A DNA stretch of 27,579 bases from Gyrodactylus bullatarudis (Eukaryota; Platyhelminthes; Monogenea; Gyrodactylidea; Gyrodactylidae). The translations under genes were made by a program, and so were the position numbers. Positions 21,101-25,317 of the stretch are shown piece by piece; position 1 is the stretch's first letter, and every line of letters begins with the position of its first letter. Below the pieces are notes generated by a model. The model worked only from the letters and a program-made list of their open reading frames with translations. It had not been told where the DNA came from and did not search any database. The stretch lies in the NCBI GenBank assembly GCA_012064415.1, contig SSNU01000273.1:8180-35758 (forward strand), in the 5' to 3' direction.

Positions 21101-21748
21101 TTTTGATGAAAAAATCGAAGTTTTTTTTTAAAATCTTACCAATTTGCTTACTAATTACTAAACAGTCAGATAGGGAAAAAATTCGTGAATTACTTCAATT
21201 CAGATGTGAAAAATTCAAATGTAGATAGAATAGATCAGATATGATTCAGTTGAATTGGTTTTCTTTTATAATCTTGATCCTAAAAAAAACTCTTTCGATC
21301 AGCCTCCCACTTTCAAATAAACAAAAAATTTCAGCTCATAGTTCGAAAAAATAGGATTTTGGCACCAAATGAGAATTTGAAAAAGGACCATGTTTTTCAT
21401 AAAAATAATTTTTTCAAAATTTTCAAATGGTAGAAGTGGGCAACGCGAGTAGGATTCTAAAAAATCTTTAAACAATTCGAATTCTTGATGAAAAAATCTA
21501 GATTTCTGTAAAAATCATAGATTCCCATATTAATTAGCTTTACATGTAATTCATTTGAATTATAATTATCAATCATTTTTTCAATATAGGTTGAATGTTC
21601 GGCCAAATACAATTGGCATGTGAATGGTGTTATGAAGGAAGTAATTCAGAGGATAAATCAAATAGATAACGGATCGACAAAGCCAAAAGCATCTCATAGT
21701 CTAGGAAGGAAGAAAATTATTGTTAAAGATGAATGCTATTTTATGTGA
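2589..21748 (+). CDS. RASL10-like small GTPase (exons A, B and D)
   Basis: Joining 2589-3179, 15766-16029 and 21590-21748 gives 337 residues plus a stop. Residues 1-110 are a Lys-rich, Ser/Thr-rich extension absent from vertebrate RASL10A/B (about 200 residues). The GTPase domain follows: P-loop GSQGSGKT (114-121), a degenerate G3 DCPS (165-168) in place of DxxG, a VFDASSQNSF strand-helix block (198-207), G4 NKID (231-234), an Asn-rich insert of about 25 residues, G5 in VECSAKYNWHV (286-296), a basic tail and CAAX CYFM (334-337). ECSAKYNWH, the non-glycine at Ras position 12 and the missing DxxG glycine are hallmarks of RASL10, so normal GTP hydrolysis is doubtful. Terminal Met favours farnesylation and membrane attachment. 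RASL10 members are neural or endocrine Ras-like proteins with poorly known partners. The first in-frame ATG is at 2589; an upstream coding exon remains possible. Confidence 0.8.
3255..3625. other. Intronic DNA, no feature recognised
   Basis: AT-rich intron sequence directly after exon A. I see no open frame with recognisable similarity and no long inverted repeat. Confidence 0.5.
3626..3690 (+). repeat. Repeat family B, partial copy
   Basis: The series CATTTTTTCTAACTTTGACC, TGAAAATTTTTTTTGA and CTTGAAAGTGG matches, with scattered changes, the + copy at 20693-20800 and the inverted copies near 20975-21045 and 21292-21372. This copy lacks the flanking inverted arm, so it is a fragment. Confidence 0.45.
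3775..4200 (-). pseudogene. piggyBac-like transposase relic
   Basis: On the minus strand, 4183-3977 reads a frame ending in NRDKLVPVRMMFQRFL, the DKLxPIRxxF block that precedes the first catalytic region in piggyBac/PGBD transposases. After a gap and a stop, 3903-3793 reads KPVKYGIKVWASCDAKNSYL, then VNADIYISKEN. This is the well-known KPxKYGIKxW..CD...Y segment, which contains a catalytic Asp (D of SCDAK). In-frame stops at 3977-3979, near 3907 and at 3790-3792, with frame changes, show it is dead. The N-terminal half and the C-terminal Cys-rich domain were not found. Just beyond it on the opposite strand, 3727-3768 reads GLGAKALKWFYGTF, reminiscent of the next piggyBac segment, so a small inversion is possible. 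Confidence 0.65.
4246..4300 (+). repeat. TTAA-led piggyBac-like terminus
   Basis: TTAACCCTCACCCTGGAAAT starts at 4246 and is followed by a GGGGT...ACCCCAT hairpin (about 4265-4288). The same start is seen at 1767. TTAA plus CCCT is the typical end of piggyBac-superfamily elements. Its partner end is not evident. GGGGTC/GACCCC-type hairpins at about 4711-4733 and 4887-4907 may be decayed parts of the same element. Confidence 0.4.
4385..4665 (-). repeat. Palindromic transposon family A, solo right end
   Basis: It shares with the copies at 12397-13030, 16868-17040, 21900-22030 and 25076-25317 the series AATTCGAATTCTTTGTCTAA, TTTGAAATCAATAAAAATTTTGG, ATTTTAGTCAGATTGAAATT, AAAAATATT and, at the end, AATTCTCATTTTCATGTCAAC. 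Family A ends read, outward, as a T-rich run plus CATCTTCAT and a terminal TAG. The small open frame 4498-4680 lies wholly inside this repeat and is not a gene. Confidence 0.5.
4666..5365. other. Intronic DNA, no gene seen
   Basis: AT-rich sequence with two GGGGTC-type hairpins (near 4711-4733 and 4887-4907) that may be piggyBac-like debris. No open frame with recognisable similarity is visible on either strand. Confidence 0.45.
5366..5893. mobile_element. TTAA-flanked non-autonomous element (piggyBac-like)
   Basis: The element is bounded by TTAA at 5366-5369 and 5890-5893. Its ends are inverted copies: the left reads CACTTAAAGTCCCAGAG and the right, reversed, reads CCCTTAAAGTCTCACAG. TTAA target duplication with CCC-type ends is the piggyBac superfamily signature. 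There is no transposase inside. The same left end occurs at 13680-13720. A rearranged copy with matching interior (TCTTTGTAGCTT, CAGGCGATTG, ATATTTGAATTCTA, CTCAATAAAAGTT) occurs at 23076-23670. Confidence 0.65.
6124..6368. mobile_element. Short inverted-repeat element (MITE), 245 bp
   Basis: The left arm TGTTACGACCAATGTAGAAA at 6124 is matched by its reverse complement ending at 6368 (TTTCTACATTGGTCGTAACA). The spacer is AT-rich without coding sequence. TA lies next to the left arm and GATA next to the right, so a TA duplication is possible but not clean. An open frame at 6287-6574 starts inside the right arm and lacks similarity to known domains, so I do not call it a gene. Confidence 0.55.
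6575..7424. other. Intronic DNA, no feature recognised
   Basis: AT-rich DNA with frequent stops in all frames. I looked on the minus strand for a second MBOAT body below the duplicated flank at 7425-7640 and did not find one. Confidence 0.4.
7425..7640 (-). repeat. Diverged duplicate of the MBOAT pseudogene 5' flank
   Basis: This aligns in the same orientation with about 9835-10100. Landmarks in order are GATAAAATCT, GCAGCATTCAGACAA, TGTTTGA.CAATCCAATTAA, ACTGAGAG.AAAAAT, TAATGAGTTGA and AAAAACT.AGCGCT. The homology covers the presumed start region and upstream DNA of the pseudogene. On the minus strand an ATG (near 7453) reads only MLQKVIDF before losing similarity and hitting a stop about 26 codons in. 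Whether it marks a second, more decayed gene copy or a repeat that happens to flank both sites is open. Confidence 0.5.
7790..7900 (+). pseudogene. mariner transposase fragment (DNA-binding region)
   Basis: The + frame reads DFVKSFAKLATKLGVDQST and then a stop. ELAxKLGVDQSTxSRRL is the conserved second helix-turn-helix of mariner transposases. The next frame-shifted residues (DELMG) may be the WVPHEL segment that follows. No terminal repeats were found around it, so it is a scrap of an old insertion. Confidence 0.45.
7901..8429. other. Intronic DNA, no feature recognised
   Basis: AT-rich DNA between the mariner scrap and the MBOAT relic. No open frame, repeat arm or protein similarity could be supported. 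Confidence 0.4.
8430..9853 (-). pseudogene. MBOAT7 (LPIAT1)-like acyltransferase pseudogene, intronless
   Basis: Read 9853 to about 8430 on the minus strand, this is a near full-length membrane-bound O-acyltransferase in at least four frame pieces. (1) From ATG 9851-9853, FDVQAALFLSITVIYL then RRYAFFLLVGFL: first membrane helices. (2) From 9665, IAHSWSK, a KVQEINRRTVAIILIFNYVC block, LMKIISITLDLYDG, PTCLEYLSFIYFPFTIGCP, and FYLMHTKWLFYEFFCALIGIG. (3) From about 9046, ALDVKRIKSLI and NITYNKWVKEYVYKR, then YTHNERFLVM where WHGxxxGY is expected. (4) About 8530-8430, LSWKIYQLWKSLKY. Order and spacing fit MBOAT7 (about 470 residues), which puts arachidonate on lysophosphatidylinositol; MBOAT5/LPCAT3 is the alternative. 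The frame breaks, the stops and the changed catalytic-His motif make it a pseudogene. It lies antisense inside the GTPase intron. No introns are visible and no poly-A tail was found. Confidence 0.65.
9854..10110 (-). repeat. 5' flank of the MBOAT pseudogene, duplicated at 7425-7640
   Basis: This is the counterpart of the copy at 7425-7640. Similarity begins in the first codons of the pseudogene and runs out through its upstream DNA to about 10100. Divergence is substantial, with several insertions and deletions, so the duplication is old. It could include the ancestral promoter. Confidence 0.5.
10111..10433. other. Intronic DNA, no feature recognised
   Basis: AT-rich, no open frame, repeat arm or protein similarity that I can support. 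Confidence 0.4.
10434..10790 (+). repeat. Interspersed repeat R1, copy interrupted by a palindromic MITE
   Basis: It aligns with 1330-1505 up to CTGATTTGT (about 10557) and again from AAAAAACGTTTTTAATTTG (about 10744). The extra DNA between is the palindromic element listed next. Comparison of the two copies identifies the insertion site. Confidence 0.6.
10560..10742. mobile_element. Palindromic MITE with TA duplication (Tc1/mariner-like), 183 bp
   Basis: Ends CAGTAAAAATAT and, inverted, ATATTTTTACTG are flanked by TA on both sides (10558-10559 and 10743-10744). An inner, longer inverted repeat (ATTGAAACACGAATATTTA, then CTAATTAAGTATTAT) makes the element almost a full hairpin around a short loop at about 10620-10655. 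TA target and CAGT ends suggest mobilisation by a Tc1/mariner transposase. It holds no coding sequence. The loop contains CTGATTGGTTGAG, a CCAAT-type motif. Confidence 0.7.
11031..11359. mobile_element. Palindromic family A element, copy A1
   Basis: The left arm TGGTTAATATGAAGATGGGA at 11031 is matched by the inverted right arm ending TTCCCATCTTCATATTAACT near 11356. Arms extend over GAATTTATG.TTTTTA.AAAATTC. There is a short non-coding interior. The small minus-strand frame 11221-11433 is a by-product of this repeat. Confidence 0.6.
11360..12179. other. Intronic DNA with one TTAA-type end
   Basis: TTTTGGACATTAAAGGTTAA ending at 11488 resembles the right end of the TTAA element at 19289-20272. 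No left partner was found. The 61-codon frame at 11826-12011 has no recognisable similarity. A CCAAT motif (AACCAATCAGAG) lies at 12011-12022. Confidence 0.35.
12180..12383 (+). pseudogene. Possible Penelope-like GIY-YIG-region relic
   Basis: The frame reads LLVCKFQCYCEASVTRHLR and then QEEHKTSVSNFF. This resembles VVYxFxCxCxASYxGxTxRxLxxRxxEH, the start of the GIY-YIG nuclease in Penelope-like retroelements, with the Y-x-G core lost and the following region shortened. It is a 67-codon frame with no neighbouring RT core. The call is an inference from one motif. A chance open frame is the alternative. Confidence 0.3.
12397..13030. mobile_element. Palindromic family A element, copy A4 (long form)
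   Basis: Left end AAGCCTAACTGACATGAAGA (about 12398) and inverted right end TCATCTTCCTGTCAATTAGG (about 13008-13027) pair as terminal inverted repeats. The length, about 634 bp, is close to the 615 bp of the copy at 24703-25317. Near the left end are the family markers TTTCGAAATCGATAAAAATT and GTGGAAATTTGATACATTTT. No coding sequence is visible. Confidence 0.5.
13031..13679. other. Intronic DNA, no gene seen
   Basis: It starts with another family A-like end (GTTGATACGAAAATGAAAAT). Nothing else could be supported. Confidence 0.35.
13680..13960 (+). repeat. Truncated TTAA element end joined to family A fragment
   Basis: TTAACCCTTAAAGTCCCAGA at 13680 matches the left end of the element at 5366, together with the following CATTCAATCTTTT. 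From about 13740 the sequence changes to family A interior (CAAATCTTTGAATTAGATTA, AAAAGTAGAAATTTG, CTAACTTATCAGCTCATA, GAGAAAAATATTGAATTTT). The right end of the TTAA element is missing, so one repeat probably truncated the other. Confidence 0.5.
13961..14396. other. Intronic DNA, no feature recognised
   Basis: Very AT-rich, with stop codons dense in all frames. No repeat partner or protein similarity was seen. Confidence 0.4.
14397..15500 (-). pseudogene. Non-LTR retrotransposon RT relic, split by an insertion
   Basis: On the minus strand the upper part (about 15400-15260) reads KILPTKLVKDLGVTYSWKFD and then FRNH, the KxLGVxxDxxLxFxxH block after the RT palm. The lower part (14712-14397) reads INQSIRRLIHIHKCIK, DGMKVLLFKIYARPIIEYCS, VLWNPE, a stop, then KKIQTTFKRFIRQLS. 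The segment YARPIIEYCSVLWNP matches LYxxxVRPxxEYxSxxWxP of Jockey/CR1-like ORF2 proteins. A 0.54 kb element (14715-15253) separates the halves exactly where they should join. Stops in both parts show it is inactive. A homologous copy lies at 17936-18260. Confidence 0.65.
14715..15253. mobile_element. Non-autonomous element with AGAGCACCAAA ends and GTGGCA sub-repeats
   Basis: Terminal inverted repeats TAGAGCACCAAA (14715) and TTTGGTGCTCTA (ending 15253) bound a 539-bp element. Near both ends there are many copies of AAGTGGCA or variants, all in the same direction (about five at the left, four at the right). No coding sequence is visible. Several CCAAT motifs lie inside (14972-14982, 15072-15084, 15098-15114). 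No clean target duplication is visible, partly because the flanks are simple AT sequence. The superfamily is unassigned; subterminal repeats of this kind are seen in hAT-like elements. Confidence 0.6.
15766..16029 (+). CDS. Exon B of the RASL10-like gene: G4 region
   Basis: The acceptor TTTCATTTCAG ends at 15765 and the donor GTGAGT starts at 16030. The exon is 264 bp, 88 codons, phase 0 at both sides. It reads VFDASSQNSFHYLRSLREQI, then LARRLDVPIIIVANKIDLLY. NKID is the guanine-specifying G4 motif, and VP(I)IIV.NK is typical of the Ras fold. After NKID comes a low-complexity Asn-rich insert (LNNNMNSNN) absent from vertebrate RASL10, then KRDLANFIKKNWKGSSL, which matches the helix and WKxGY turn before the G5 motif. 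A 92-codon frame starting at 15811 is the interior of this exon plus intron read-through. Confidence 0.85.
16868..17040 (-). repeat. Palindromic family A, solo right end
   Basis: It contains GTCGATAAAAATTTTGGGTT, GGCCTAATTTTGGTCAGATT, AAAAATATTGAG and the terminal AATTCTCATCTTCATGTGAA followed by TTAGGTTTA. This is the clearest statement of the family A right end in the window. Confidence 0.5.
17247..17426. mobile_element. Palindromic family A element, copy A2 (short form)
   Basis: Left end AAAGCTAGTTAATACGAGGA and inverted right end TTTCTATCTTCATTTTGGTA enclose about 180 bp, with inner inverted segments (AAAATTCTCAATTTTTCATC against ATTGAGAATTTTTTAATAAT). The last two bases of its right end (AG, 17425-17426) are the 3' splice site of candidate exon C. 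Confidence 0.5.
17427..17535 (+). CDS. Candidate alternative exon C, frame-altering
   Basis: A 109-bp block lies between a fair acceptor (CTATCTTCATTTTGGTAG, ending 17426) and a strong donor (GTACGT at 17536). In phase with exon B it reads DDEVITDALGEFFKLNEIMG and then KNIQDMLWFDISIGEA. GC content is visibly higher than in the surrounding intron. Because 109 is not a multiple of three, joining to exon D gives GGT then TGA, so the chain ends at the start of exon D (stop 21592-21594). The product would have 322 residues and lack VECSAK, the basic tail and CAAX. Since that stop lies in the last exon, nonsense-mediated decay would not be expected. WFDISIG vaguely recalls the first strand of cyclophilins, so capture of a foreign exon is an alternative. 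It may also be an unspliced chance frame. Confidence 0.35.
17855..17935 (+). repeat. Palindromic family A, solo left end
   Basis: GATATGACGTTGGGAATCTT and then ATATTTACAAAAC with TTTTTTCATCAAAAACTCGA match the family A left end (compare 26832). It abuts the reverse transcriptase relic that follows. Confidence 0.4.
17936..18260 (-). pseudogene. Non-LTR retrotransposon RT relic, second copy
   Basis: On the minus strand it reads LRLSICLFKLPFFVHKYIRT, DGMKTLLFKVYARPVNVRQY and KKIQSAQKRFVRLLSSYQTE. This aligns with the relic at 14397-14712 (HKCIKIDGMKVLLFKIYARP, KKIQTTFKRFIRQLS). The VLWNP segment has decayed (EILKVENG). The 74-codon frame ends with a stop at 17936-17938. Both belong to one family that has inserted at least twice in this gene, both times antisense to it. 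Confidence 0.6.
18261..19288. other. Intronic DNA, no feature recognised
   Basis: About 1 kb of AT-rich intron with no supported repeat end, open frame or protein similarity. Confidence 0.4.
19289..20272. mobile_element. TTAA-flanked MITE split by a mariner insertion
   Basis: TTAACCTTTCATGTCCCATT begins at 19289. The inverse of TTAACCCTTCATGTCCCAAA ends at 20272. Both ends carry TTAA. With the mariner and its TA duplication removed, the element is about 264 bp. This is the piggyBac-like TTAA class, a different subfamily from the element at 5366. Confidence 0.55.
19371..20088 (+). mobile_element. Deleted mariner element, 718 bp
   Basis: Perfect 23-bp terminal inverted repeats starting TTAGGTTGTGCGATAAGT lie just inside TA duplications (19369-19370 and 20089-20090). 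TTAGGTTG..ATAAGT is the classic mariner end. A full mariner is about 1.3 kb, so roughly half is missing. Near the 3' side, 19768-19920 reads HFDFIGHFPNSLYLAPCDN, then PQFKSLEPFLKVKNSK, matching HPPYSPDLAPCDYHLFRSL of the transposase C-terminus, including the third catalytic Asp (codon 19819-19821). Stops follow. The frame 19578-19775 is not recognisable as transposase. The element is non-autonomous, but its ends still match perfectly. Confidence 0.8.
20693..21045. repeat. Repeat family B, palindromic copy
   Basis: The arm GATTTCAAAGGGAGAGAGGG, TCAAAAGTTGATTTTAAGGA (20740-20783) is inverted at 20975-21019 (ATCCTTAAAATCAACTCTTG, ATCCCTCTTTCCCTTTGAAA). The + side extends to GGCGCCAAAATCCCATTTTT (20693). 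A short TA microsatellite follows the right arm. A further inverted partial copy is at 21292-21372 (TTCGAAAAAATAGGATTTTG, GCACCAAAT). Together these could form a large hairpin in the transcript. Confidence 0.5.
21480..21545 (-). repeat. Palindromic family A right end next to exon D
   Basis: GAATTCTTGATGAAAAAATC, TGTAAAAATCATAGATTCCC and ATATTAATTAGCTTTA match the family A right end. It stops about 45 bp before the exon D acceptor. Confidence 0.45.
21590..21748 (+). CDS. Exon D of the RASL10-like gene: G5 motif and CAAX tail
   Basis: The acceptor TTTTTTCAATATAG ends at 21589 and the exon reads in phase 0. VECSAKYNWHVNGVMKEVIQ contains the G5 SAK motif (residues 289-291) and the YNWH signature that sets RASL10 apart from other Ras-like groups. 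The rest is RINQIDNGSTKPKASHSLGR, a basic stretch RKKIIVK, then DECYFM and TGA. CYFM is a CAAX box whose Met favours farnesyl transfer, and the Lys/Arg run before it fits a membrane-anchoring polybasic tail. Total exon length is 159 bp including the stop. Confidence 0.85.
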   Translation, partial: VECSAKYNWHVNGVMKEVIQRINQIDNGSTKPKASHSLGRKKIIVKDECYFM

Positions 21749-21754
21749 AATAAA
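21749..21754 (+). promoter_or_regulatory. Candidate polyadenylation signal AATAAA
   Basis: AATAAA begins on the base right after the TGA stop and is followed by a T/G-rich stretch (TTTTGTTCAATATTAG). If used, the 3' untranslated region would be only about 20-40 nt. Given the base composition AATAAA is frequent, so position is the main support. Confidence 0.45.
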
Positions 21755-23075
21755 ATTTTGTTCAATATTAGTTCTGGATTCATTTTCTCGGTCGACTGAG
21801 TGGTCTAGGCATAAGATTTGAATATAATCACAAAAGAAAATAACCTCAATTTTTAATTTTTTTCTTGAAAATGACGAATTTCTGTGAGCATTTTTGATCA
21901 AATTCGAATTCTTCGTCTAATTTTGATCTACAGTATGAGTGTCAAATTGCCTTAAATTTTCGAAATCAACGAAAATTTTGACATCAAGCGTTGAACAAGT
22001 GAAAATTTAAAAAATCGGCCTAATTTTGGCCAGATTTTTTTACGAAAGAAGATGATTCGAGCATCATTTTGTAGATTTTTTACTCTAAGTCTCAAGACTA
22101 ATGGATACTTCGTTGAATTATTTACCGAGTTACAAGATTAACTGGGATCTTTGATAGTTATCTTAAGACAGCTAAATAAATACAGCTCGTTCATCTTGAT
22201 GTCTGTTGTTAAGTTTATTAACTAACCATTTTACAGACCGATTATATCGAGAAATAATAAAAGAGGAAATTTAACTGGTTTAGCCTATTTCAGAGGTTTG
22301 AAAAAATTCTTCGATCTTTCTGTTCTTTGCTTGAAAACAAACCATAAATGTTGACAAATAAAATAAATGGTAAGTATGTGAAATATTTAAAAATTTAATC
22401 ATAAATCTTTTATGTCGCTGGATTTAAAACTAAGTAAATACTAACAAGAAAAATTTAAAATCAATATCCAATTAAAAGATCCTTACTTATTACGATAGAG
22501 CTCATAGTCCTGATGCAAAACTTGCCTTGCGAACTATTCAGAATTAATCTGTGATATTTGAAAATTTGAGTTGGAACTGTAATTACTAACTAGTAATTGA
22601 ATGCAGGTAAACTATAGACCTTTTCAAGGGTCTCATGCCACTGAAGAAGGTACCATACTTGACTATCTCAGACCCGAAATCAGTATTTTATTGAACATTT
22701 AAGAAATCATTATGAAGAATTCTTGAATAAACTGGTTTTCATTCTAGCCCTGATAAATATTTACATACATTGGATAATATGATAATGAAAGAATTTTTGA
22801 ATTGTTTGTTCCCGTATTGATTGAATAATTTTTCTCCTAAAGCAAACAATATCATCTTTGATATTTCAATCTGTCCTGAATTATTGCGACTTTTTTTTCT
22901 AAATGAGAAATTTTCATAACATCTAGCCATATAAAATCCAAATCTAATCATCTGGAAAAGGTAAATACAGGTTAATTCGAGAGAAGTATTTGCAAAATTT
23001 TGATGAATAATAAAAGTTGATTATTTTAGAATGAATCAGGGTTCAGCTAAAAGTCAAAATACGGTATTAGTCTTC
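21755..23075. other. Downstream DNA, no gene seen; family A fragment at its start
   Basis: 21900-22030 carries family A interior (GAATTCTTCGTCTAATTTTG, GAAATCAACGAAAATTTTGA, GGCCTAATTTTGGCCAGATT). From 22031 to 23075 I recognise nothing. The 70-codon minus frame at 22739-22951 has no known domain. Confidence 0.4.
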
Positions 23076-23670
23076 TTAACCCTTAAGAATGTTCAGTTGT
23101 TTTAATGCAATTACAGTCAATTTCCCACATGATGACTCGCGTTAAGCAAAATGTGTGATGGCAAAGGTTTTATACCTCTCTGCCCCAAAAATAATAACCA
23201 ATGAGAGTGAAGTATGGGTTAACCAATTATATTCAACCATAATTTTTATTTTTTATTCCCATGCTGAAACCGAAATAAACCCATAATATGATAGTTTCGA
23301 ACATCTAAATCATACATCATTGAAAAGAGATTTTTTTCCTTGTTCTCAACCATTCTTCATAACATAGATACTTTACTTTCTATACCTTAATTCCTACAGT
23401 AAATAAATTATTATTAAATTATGGTTGATATAATTGGCTAACCCATACTTCACTCTCGTTGGTTATTATTTTTGGGGCAGAGAGCTATAAAAGACCTTTG
23501 CCATCACAACATTTTGCTTAAAGCGAGTCATTTATGAAAATTGTGTCATTTTTTTGATCCAAAAACAGGCTCTTTGTAGCTTTAGTAATTAGAGTTCAGG
23601 CGATTGGATATTTGAATTCTACAGTTATGAATACTCAATAAAAGTTCTCAATGAAAAGATTTTGAATTTT
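23076..23670. repeat. Rearranged copy of the 5366-type TTAA element with nested MITE
   Basis: TTAACCCTTAAGAATGTTCA starts at 23076. After the nested element (23132-23531) the sequence resumes with GGCTCTTTGTAGCTTTAG, CAGGCGATTGGATATTTGAA and ACTCAATAAAAGTT, which match 5545-5622. The right TTAA end was not found. Confidence 0.5.
23132..23531. mobile_element. MITE with long inverted repeats, 400 bp
   Basis: Arms of about 114 bp (23132-23245 and 23416-23531) match at roughly nine bases in ten, from ATGACTCGCGTTAAGCAAAA inward through GTGATGGCAAAGG, CTCTGCCCCAAAAATAATAA and GAAGTATGGGTTA to CAACCATAATTT. The spacer of about 170 bp is AT-rich and non-coding. The high arm identity suggests a younger element than most here. 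The 5366-type repeat shows an uninterrupted AATGACTCATT at the matching place, suggesting the target site. Confidence 0.7.
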
Positions 23671-24702
23671 GTAAATAAATTTTTATCAGACTAGCTTCAA
23701 ATTTTTAAAGTGTGATTTTTAACAAATCTTTTCCATTTTCAATTTTGAGTGTCAAATTATAAGTAAAGCTTGCTTCAAAATCAAAAAAATACATGACCTC
23801 ACTTTACAAAATGAATTAACTCAACGGTTGACAAAAATAAAAGCTCAAAATAGATCAAGAAAATATAAAAAATTACAGTTCAAATTACAATTTAAAAAAT
23901 CTAAAACTCTCAAAATTTTCCGGGAATATCCGATGAATCAAAATGTGTCTTCCAGATTGTCTTCTTGGATATAAAAATACCTTCAAAATGAGTTGTTTGA
24001 TGTCGTGAGAGTCCTTTATTTACACGAGTTATTATATCTCTATGAAATCTGGTTGTCAAAGGAATAAAAGCTATTCCCAATTATAATTATGTGAAGAATT
24101 TTTTACCATCTAGTGACGGTACAGACTCAAGAATCTTGAGTCAAGATGGTAGAAAAATAAGAGTCTGTTAATTAACTCTTAAAGGCCTATCAAGGGATTA
24201 ATAGAAGTTCATCAGAGAAAGGCTTTATTGATGAGTCATCAATGATGAATGAGCCACAGATGAAAAAAAAAATGCTACGGATGGATTGAAAGGCCGACCG
24301 ATTTCGGAGTTCAATAAAAATTTTGTTAACTGCGTATCTTGACCATTGATTGAAATTTAAACTCTTATTGGCAACTGTAATTATAACCAAGATTTTCCTA
24401 CTCGATAGTAGTTGATTAAAGCAAATATGAATTTTCAATAAAAACTCATTATTTATTTACTAAATAATAAGTCTATATTTATACTATGAGACTCAATGTT
24501 GGATGGAAGATGATCTAGTTTTAATGATCCAAGCAGGAAATTAATTCATAATTGATAATGATATCTTTTTTCCTTTGATTAATATTCTTTTAATACAAGA
24601 ATATTTATCTCGATCATTATCGTTGTTAAAGATAATTTTTATCTATCAGAAATTGCTGACAATCTACAGTTCTCAGTTGTCAGATTATTGAATATGTAAA
24701 GC
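23671..24702. other. Intergenic DNA with a small hairpin, no gene seen
   Basis: Two nested inverted pairs lie at 24104-24151: TACCATCT with AGATGGTA, and inside it GACTCAAGA with TCTTGAGTC at 24124-24142. A TTAA-led TTAACTCTTAAAGGCC lies at about 24173. The 82-codon minus frame at 24190-24438 has no domain I recognise, and it begins just outside that possible repeat end. Confidence 0.4.
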
Positions 24703-25317
24703 TTTTCGATGTGACGCTGAGAATTTACTATTTTTAAAAGAGAAAAACTCAATATTTTTTATCTGGATAGTCAGGTGAAAAATATTTTTCAATTATCGCG
24801 TATGACTTGAAGTTTACAAGTTAATCGGAACCGAAACTCAATGGCCACCCAAGCTCGAAGAAATTAGAGCGTAATATAACGCGAAAAATATACAAGGAAT
24901 TCATCAGTTTATCGTTTAACTCGCAGTTCTAAGCACGAAACAAACTGAGTTTTTTAAGCTTTATTGCGAGATTCAGAGATGTTTTAGAGAGTTTAAAAGC
25001 ACCAGAGTATACAAAAGATAAACCCTTTTTGCATATCTTGAAAATATCTAATTCTTCTAAACACTTTATGGTTAAATGTTGATTCAAATTTCAGAATTTA
25101 ATCAACTAAAGTTTTGAGATCAAACAGCGAGAAAATTAAATTCGGCGCATTTTCAAAGTGGCCTAAATTTTATCAGATTTTTTCTTGTAAAATTTTTCAC
25201 TCCACTACTTATGAGCTCATTTAATTAAGGGTTCCGAAAAATTCTTTTGTTTCTGACTATCCAGAAAGAATATATTTTTGAAAATATAGTAAATTCTTAT
25301 CTTCATATCACACGATC
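24703..25317. mobile_element. Palindromic family A element, copy A3 (long form)
   Basis: Left end CGATGTGACGCTGAGAATTT and inverted right end AAATTCTTATCTTCATATCA pair over more than 60 bp, through TACTATTTT, AATATTTTTT and CTGGATAGTCAG. The length is about 615 bp. The interior near the right carries the family markers GTTTTGAGATCAAAC, GGCGCATTTTC, CTACTTATGAGCTCATTT. There is no coding sequence. Confidence 0.6.

Larger units (their letters stand above)
16030..21589 (+). other. Intron 2 (5,560 bp, GT-AG, phase 0)
   Basis: The donor is GTGAGT at 16030 and the acceptor TCAATATAG ends at 21589. Splicing B to D reads WKGSSL|VECSAKYNWHV, as expected for RASL10 with one extra residue. The intron contains the candidate exon C and several repeats. 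From 16090 to 16860 I see no gene; TACAGTAGCATGAAATAACT near 16281 looks like a Tc1-type end without a partner. Confidence 0.8.

Noticed and set aside
24190..24438. 82-codon minus-strand frame
   Set aside because: No domain, signal peptide or neighbouring exon seen. Frames of this length occur by chance in this much sequence.
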